56,430 bases of DNA. Origin: an uncultured Mediterraneibacter sp. GTDB lineage: Bacteria; Bacillota; Clostridia; Lachnospirales; Lachnospiraceae. The stretch spans positions 1 to 56,430 of the forward strand of contig CALWAR010000019.1 of the NCBI GenBank assembly GCA_944375765.1, read 5' to 3'. The notes below the pieces were generated by a model, which saw only the letters and a list, made by a program, of their open reading frames with translations, did not search any database and had not been told where the DNA came from. The position numbers and the translations under genes were made by a program. Every line of letters starts with the position of its first letter. The stretch's first letter is position 1. Below are positions 52,432 through 56,430 of the stretch, one piece after another.

Positions 52432-54618
52432 TCAGATCTCGTACCAGTAGATGCCGTTTGCCTCCAGTTCGAGTTCAAAGCTCGTACCGTCACCCTTAAA
52501 TACCGTTGTAGTCTGGGGTTCATAAGTGTTGTTTACCACACAGTATTTTCCGTTTTTCACATAAGCATGTACTTCTACATTGTAGTTTGTGCTGAACCAT
52601 CTGTGCAGTCCCTCTTCATCATGGGACGCCCAGAGGATCGAGCGGTACAGAAGCCGGCTGTTCTCAAAACTGTACGGAAGCCCGCTGATATATACGCTGC
52701 GCCCTTCTCCGAAGTCTCTGACGGCAAGCTGCACTTCCCTGTCGATCTGCCTGAGGATTGTAGTGCCTTCATAGGCATAGATATTTTTCTTTCCTTCGCC
52801 GAAGTCGATCTCATCTCCGCAGTCTTCTGTGATAAAGTGTTCATGCTCATCCCAGTTGTATTTATCTACATTCAGGGTAAATCCGTTCTCTTCCTCTACT
52901 CCCATAACTGTGGCAAGCTGGAAGAAATGTCCTTCGTGCTGGTGCGCGGCAGGTTCTCCCACTCCGATAAAGCCGCCGCCGTTGTATATGAACTTCTTCA
53001 CTGCAGTGATGATCTTCTCGTCTGTCCAGTTCTCCCCGCCGGTATATGCTGTATCTGCATCTCCCACGTTCAGGACGACGTCGATATCATCAAGGATATC
53101 CGGATTGCTGCGGATATCGTCAAAGCTGATCCAGCGGACGTCAAAAGGCGCGCCGCTGAGCGCCTCGATGACGCCTGCATAGGAATAGTTCTGTTTATAG
53201 TAAATGGCATGATGCACCATATGGTTGCCCCAGGCTCTCATCTTTCCCCAGCAGTTCAGGACCGCCACTTTCTTCACGCAGTAAGGCGTCGTCCCCCTGA
53301 TATTGTCATACAGGGTACGGAACTCCTGGAATACGCTCTCCACATAGTCGATGAAGTCCGGAAACTGCATGGCCAGTTTCAGATAGCCGCCGTATCCGAT
53401 GCGGTCGATCGGCTTCCTTAAGATCGCACGTCTCGCTGTCACCCAGTTCACCTTGGCCTCTTTCACAGGATCTCCGCCCTCATGGAACGTATCCGGGAAA
53501 AAGTAGGGCAGAAGACGTCCCTCTGTATACTTCACGCCGTCGATGTCGCTGATAAGACGCAGAGTAGCTCCGTTCCCCACACTTCCGACGACCGCGTCCA
53601 GTCCCACATTTTTGAACTCGTCCATAAAGGGCTCCATGCCGATCCAGTGATCGCCCAGAAACATCATAGCTTCCTTTCCGCACTCATGAGTGATGTCCAC
53701 CAGCTCTTTCGCCAGCTTTGTCACCTCTCTTCTCTGAAAATCCTGGAAGTCTCTGAACTCTTTTGACGGGATACGGTATGTATTGTTCATATAGCCCTGA
53801 TCGATAATGTATTCCGGGCGGAACTTATACCCCGCTTCCTTTTCAAACTGTTCCAGTATATACGGACTGACAGACGCAGAATATCCGTACCAGTCCACAT
53901 ATTTTTCCCTGGCCAGCTCATCAAAGACGAGAGTGAACTGGTGGAAAAACGTCGTATAGCGGATCACGTCCACATGGGGATTCTCCGCGATGAACCTGCG
54001 CAGGCGATCCCTGGAATATTCCCTTGTCTTAGGCTGGCGCACGTCGAAAGTGATCTGTTTCTCAAAGTTTGTCCAGCCGTTTGTCACAGCGTTGTACATA
54101 TGCACCGGATCCCACATGATATAAGCCAGAAAGCTCACCGTATAATCATGGAACAGCGCGGCGTCCCGGATCGTCACATCTCCGCTCTGACTGTCATAAC
54201 TCCACTGATCTGTCGGAACTGTCTCTCCCGTTGTGCGGTCGATCACTTCCCACCAGCGGGTAATGTCATCACGGTCATTTACTTTCAGCATATCCGGATA
54301 CAGGTGATCCATCAGGTGGATAGAAAGGCTGCTCTCCACCGCCGTGTAAAACGGCGTCATAATATACATCTGCTGTATCTCGTCAGGATTTGCTTTCGCC
54401 CACGCGTTATCCTTTCTTGTCGTATAATATGTGGAGTATACTTTGGCGTCCACATCTCTCAGTTCTTCGGGATAATCCGTTCCGTCACAGTCGCGGATTG
54501 CGTCAGCTCCCCACCGTTCTACCAGTTCTAATGTCTCCGGCACTACGTCGACGTCTGTGGGTATAGTAACCCGTCCTTTCGTATGTTCTTTCACTTCTGT
54601 CTCCTTTCCTTTCTGCAT
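52432..54618 (-). CDS. GH112 beta-1,3-galactosyl-N-acetylhexosamine phosphorylase
   Basis: A 728-residue GH112 enzyme of the canonical type. It splits galacto-N-biose or lacto-N-biose with phosphate to alpha-galactose-1-phosphate and GalNAc or GlcNAc in the cytoplasm. Catalytic Asp is Asp323 in FLGDHWIGMEP. Signature WGADAIRDCDGTDYPEEL is near the N-terminus, and the C-terminal half ends in the usual beta-sandwich. Two starts compete: ATG 54618 with GGAGG, and GTG 54594 with AAAGGAG, the latter closer to family length. It is monocistronic, with its own promoter. The downstream HexNAc kinase (NahK) is not in the window. Confidence 0.9.
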   Translation of the reverse strand: MQKGKETEVKEHTKGRVTIPTDVDVVPETLELVERWGADAIRDCDGTDYPEELRDVDAKVYSTYYTTRKDNAWAKANPDEIQQMYIMTPFYTAVESSLSIHLMDHLYPDMLKVNDRDDITRWWEVIDRTTGETVPTDQWSYDSQSGDVTIRDAALFHDYTVSFLAYIMWDPVHMYNAVTNGWTNFEKQITFDVRQPKTREYSRDRLRRFIAENPHVDVIRYTTFFHQFTLVFDELAREKYVDWYGYSASVSPYILEQFEKEAGYKFRPEYIIDQGYMNNTYRIPSKEFRDFQDFQRREVTKLAKELVDITHECGKEAMMFLGDHWIGMEPFMDEFKNVGLDAVVGSVGNGATLRLISDIDGVKYTEGRLLPYFFPDTFHEGGDPVKEAKVNWVTARRAILRKPIDRIGYGGYLKLAMQFPDFIDYVESVFQEFRTLYDNIRGTTPYCVKKVAVLNCWGKMRAWGNHMVHHAIYYKQNYSYAGVIEALSGAPFDVRWISFDDIRSNPDILDDIDVVLNVGDADTAYTGGENWTDEKIITAVKKFIYNGGGFIGVGEPAAHQHEGHFFQLATVMGVEEENGFTLNVDKYNWDEHEHFITEDCGDEIDFGEGKKNIYAYEGTTILRQIDREVQLAVRDFGEGRSVYISGLPYSFENSRLLYRSILWASHDEEGLHRWFSTNYNVEVHAYVKNGKYCVVNNTYEPQTTTVFKGDGTSFELELEANGIYWYEI

Positions 54619-54672
54619 AATGGCCTCCAGTTCCTGTTACATAGTATTCATTCGGTCATTTTTCTCAAAATA

Positions 54673-54701
54673 AGCATAGAGGAAAAGGGAAATTCCGTCA
54701 A
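54673..54701 (-). promoter_or_regulatory. Promoter of the second GH112 gene
   Basis: Minus-strand -35 TTGACG (54696-54701), 17-base spacer, -10 TATGCT (54673-54678), located about 55-80 bases before the start codon. Confidence 0.65.
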
Positions 54702-54754
54702 TTTGCATATTGCTCACATTTTTAGGATTCTTGCTCCCGGTGTCTTCCGCAGCT

Positions 54755-55657
54755 CTAATTTTTTACACTGTGATGGCAAACATAACCCGCCGTGTCGATC
54801 GCCTTGAACTTATATCCCAGATCCTGATAGTATTTCAGGACTGCCGGGAGCGCTTCCACTGTCGCATCTTTTGTCTGCAGGTCATGAAACAGGATCATCA
54901 CCTGGTTCATCCTGTCTGTCATCGAATCCGACCTGATCGCTTCCACGCCATGGCCCGCCCCGTCTCCACTGTCGAGATTCCAGTCGTAATACTGATAACC
55001 CCTCTTCTGCACTTCCCCGACGAGCTTCGTCATGATCCCCTTGTTGTACTTAGCGGACACCATATTAGACGAGCCCCCGGGAAAACGGATAAAACGCGGC
55101 ACATATCCGATCTGCTCCTCCGCCACTTTCCCAACACGTTCAAGGTCTTCAAAGTATGCCTTTTCAGACGCGTAGACTTCACTGTAATTGTGCGTATACG
55201 TGTGCAGACCTATTGTGTGTCCCGCATTATACGCTTCCCTGATATACGGACGACATTCTTCATTTGCTCCTGTAATAAAAAATGTAGCTTTGGCGTTATA
55301 CTGCTCCAGGATATCCAGTACTTTCTTTGTATTTTCAGACGGGCCGTCGTCAAACGTAAGATAAACGACCTTTTCCCCGTCTTTTGGCTCCGTCGTACCT
55401 GTAGCCCTTCCGGGGCGAACGGAAAACGCATCCTTTCTCCATCTGTTGACGACTTTCTGCGTGAAGTTCCTCATGACCTGGGCGCGCTTGCTCTCCACTG
55501 ACACAAAGTGTCTGGCGGCAGCCACTCCGATTCTGTTCTCCATGCCGTTTGCCGCCATACAGAACACTGTTCCCACGATCACAAAACATGTCAGAGCGCA
55601 CAGGATGATCCCATTTTTACCAATGCGGCGTATACCCCGCCTTTTTCTTCTCTCCAT
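54755..55657 (-). CDS. Membrane-anchored polysaccharide deacetylase (NodB/CE4)
   Basis: A 300-residue protein: basic N-terminus, signal anchor (about 15-37), then a NodB domain (about 100-300). CE4 motifs: TFDDGPS with the catalytic and metal Asp, HTYTHN with two metal His, RFPGGSSN, DWNLDSGDG and LFHD near the C-terminus. It removes N-acetyl groups from peptidoglycan or another surface polysaccharide. ATG 55657 has GAGGAG 8 bases upstream. Probably a cell-wall enzyme not linked to the glycan uptake locus. Confidence 0.9.
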   Translation of the reverse strand: MERRKRRGIRRIGKNGIILCALTCFVIVGTVFCMAANGMENRIGVAAARHFVSVESKRAQVMRNFTQKVVNRWRKDAFSVRPGRATGTTEPKDGEKVVYLTFDDGPSENTKKVLDILEQYNAKATFFITGANEECRPYIREAYNAGHTIGLHTYTHNYSEVYASEKAYFEDLERVGKVAEEQIGYVPRFIRFPGGSSNMVSAKYNKGIMTKLVGEVQKRGYQYYDWNLDSGDGAGHGVEAIRSDSMTDRMNQVMILFHDLQTKDATVEALPAVLKYYQDLGYKFKAIDTAGYVCHHSVKN

Positions 55658-55829
55658 CTTAAAACTCCTCATTCGTATCTTCTTCGGTCAGAATATTTCT
55701 TATATTTATCATCTATTATCTGTTACCGTAATTGATTATACTGAGGACATTTTAAGAAATTACTGGCATTTATTTAATAATTCTTAACTTTCATCGAAAG
55801 AACACATTAACTCCATAAAAACAGCTAAG

Positions 55830-56054
55830 TCATGACTTCAGCATGACTTTCTGTCCATCCACATCTATATTCTCCAAATTCTGAAAAAACCAGCCGTGTG
55901 ATCTCGGAGAAAAACGGATGATCACCGGGATCCAGCTATCATTGACAGACAGATAAAGATACTGCCCTGATCTGATATTTACACTTTTGGATCGTTCTTC
56001 ATCAGTAATATAAATGCCTGTTTTAGGATTGGTATTTAATACTCCTTTTATCAT
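55830..56054 (-). CDS. Small protein of the DUF5348 type
   Basis: A 74-residue soluble protein. It has a beta-rich pattern with VNIRSGQYLYL in the middle and DVDGQKVMLKS at the end, similar to uncharacterised DUF5348 proteins of about 70 residues that are common in Lachnospiraceae accessory regions. AAAGGAG lies 10 bases upstream of the ATG. Function unknown. Next to a tRNA locus, a common integration neighbourhood. Confidence 0.6.
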   Translation of the reverse strand: MIKGVLNTNPKTGIYITDEERSKSVNIRSGQYLYLSVNDSWIPVIIRFSPRSHGWFFQNLENIDVDGQKVMLKS

Positions 56055-56246
56055 GTACTACAGCTCCTTTCATCAGAATTTCTGCTTCCCTGACAGGGTA
56101 ATACGGGAGTAACCCCGTATTCATCGCTATAGTATAGAAAACAAATATGAACATATATGGGGTTTTTTGTAAAATGTTTTTTAAATATCTAAAAATTCAG
56201 AAAAATATATCATTAAAAAAAAGTGTAAAGAAAATAAAAAAAACGC
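56055..56246. other. AT-rich spacer without genes
   Basis: About 190 bases, very A/T-rich with A runs on the plus strand. No coding frame with a ribosome site was seen. A short hairpin (ACGGGGTTACTCCCGT type, 56101-56120) lies near its left end. Confidence 0.5.
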
Positions 56247-56274
56247 TTGATTTTTCTCCAAAGTCTGCTATAAT
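56247..56274 (+). promoter_or_regulatory. tRNA promoter
   Basis: TTGATT (56247-56252), 16-base spacer, TATAAT (56269-56274), about 30 bases before the tRNA-Gln gene. Confidence 0.8.
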
Positions 56275-56304
56275 AACCATGTTGCTTATGACAGGCAATA
56301 ATAA

Positions 56305-56376
56305 TGCGGAATGGTGTAATTGGCAGCACAGCAGACTCTGACTCTGTTAGTAGGGGTTCAAGTCCCTTTTCCGTAG
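56305..56376 (+). tRNA. tRNA-Gln (anticodon CTG)
   Basis: The 72-base sequence folds as a cloverleaf: acceptor TGCGGAA with TTCCGTA plus discriminator G; anticodon stem GCAGA/TCTGT with loop CTCTGAC, giving anticodon CTG (56338-56340); T arm AGGGG-TTCAAGT-CCCTT. No CCA is encoded, so it is added after transcription. It reads CAG codons. Confidence 0.9.
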
Positions 56377-56378
56377 CT

Positions 56379-56409
56379 GGGAATTTGCGAAGAGCATGTT
56401 CCCTTTTTT
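56379..56409 (+). terminator. Terminator-like hairpin after tRNA-Gln
   Basis: GGGAA-tt-TGC / GCA-tg-TTCCC stem with a five-base loop, followed by six T. It may end the tRNA-Gln transcript, or be a processing spacer before the next tRNA, whose first bases follow almost at once. Confidence 0.65.
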
Positions 56410-56411
56410 AT

Positions 56412-56430
56412 CGGAGTGTGGCTCAGCTTG
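56412..56430 (+). tRNA. Start of a probable tRNA-Pro, cut by the window end
   Basis: CGGAGTGTGGCTCAGCTTG reads as a 7-base acceptor strand, bases 8-9 and a D arm, and matches the usual 5' end of Firmicute tRNA-Pro. The anticodon is outside the window, so the identity is not proven. Confidence 0.6.

Noticed and set aside
52381..53421. 346-residue plus-strand open frame
   Set aside because: Antisense shadow of the canonical GH112 gene; Cys/Val-rich composition and no start signal.
1..56430. CRISPR array, prophage or rRNA operon
   Set aside because: No regularly spaced repeats, phage structural genes or rRNA sequence were found on reading either strand.

Overview
The window comes from a spore-forming, low-to-mid GC Firmicute, almost certainly a gut Lachnospiraceae (Ruminococcus gnavus / Mediterraneibacter / Dorea neighbourhood). 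Evidence: a spoIIA-sigF-spoVA operon, a T-box before valS, clostridial-type pyr and pur genes, and host-glycan loci of the gnavus type. The species cannot be fixed from the sequence. Both ends fall in sequence that is usually repeated in genomes (a probable mobile-element end on the left, tRNA genes on the right), so the window may be a whole assembly contig. Almost every gene is on the minus strand.

Region 1 (1-6754): a sialic-acid scavenging operon read right to left: lipoprotein binding protein, two permeases, a NanOx-like oxidoreductase and an intramolecular trans-sialidase. It matches the logic of 2,7-anhydro-Neu5Ac use. The sialidase gene is cut before its last catalytic residues, at the junction with foreign sequence.

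Region 2 (6755-18150): spoIIAA-spoIIAB-sigF-small gene-spoVAA-spoVAB, then a membrane TPR protein, a 44-residue ORF, folC, an LTA-synthase-like protein and valS under a promoter plus T-box leader.

Region 3 (18148-24373): a secreted glucosaminidase-type protein, a DUF4143-type ATPase, the 3' remnant of a sugar ABC permease, and purE-purM-purN-purD.

Region 4 (24438-33000): an M29-like aminopeptidase with a large N-terminal extension, membrane proteins (one VanZ-like), a 49-residue membrane ORF, pyrF-pyrK-pyrD-pyrE, a DUF2752/zinc-ribbon membrane pair and an ECF transporter S component.

Region 5 (33055-37394): a 919-residue TetM/EF-G-type GTPase fused to a YacP/Rae1-like NYN nuclease domain, then an AlbA_2-type regulator.

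Region 6 (37409-54618): a host-glycan locus: AraC regulator, two different GH112 phosphorylases, a GH136-like beta-helix protein, a second sugar ABC transporter, a DUF5107-TPR protein, a GH20 hexosaminidase, a GH43_24-like exo-galactanase carrying a frameshift, and a formylglycine sulfatase. None of these enzymes has a signal peptide, so the picture is uptake of intact oligosaccharides and degradation inside the cell, with phosphorolysis of Gal-HexNAc (or a related disaccharide) as the energy-saving step.

Region 7 (54755-56430): a membrane-anchored polysaccharide deacetylase, a small DUF5348-like protein, tRNA-Gln(CTG) and the first bases of a probable tRNA-Pro.

Most interesting items: the ribosome-GTPase/A-site-nuclease fusion, with a perfect 15-bp inverted repeat inserted in frame; the cytoplasmic glycan locus with its GH136-like beta-helix protein, divergent GH112 and sulfatase; the sialidase cut at an element junction; and several unlisted small ORFs.
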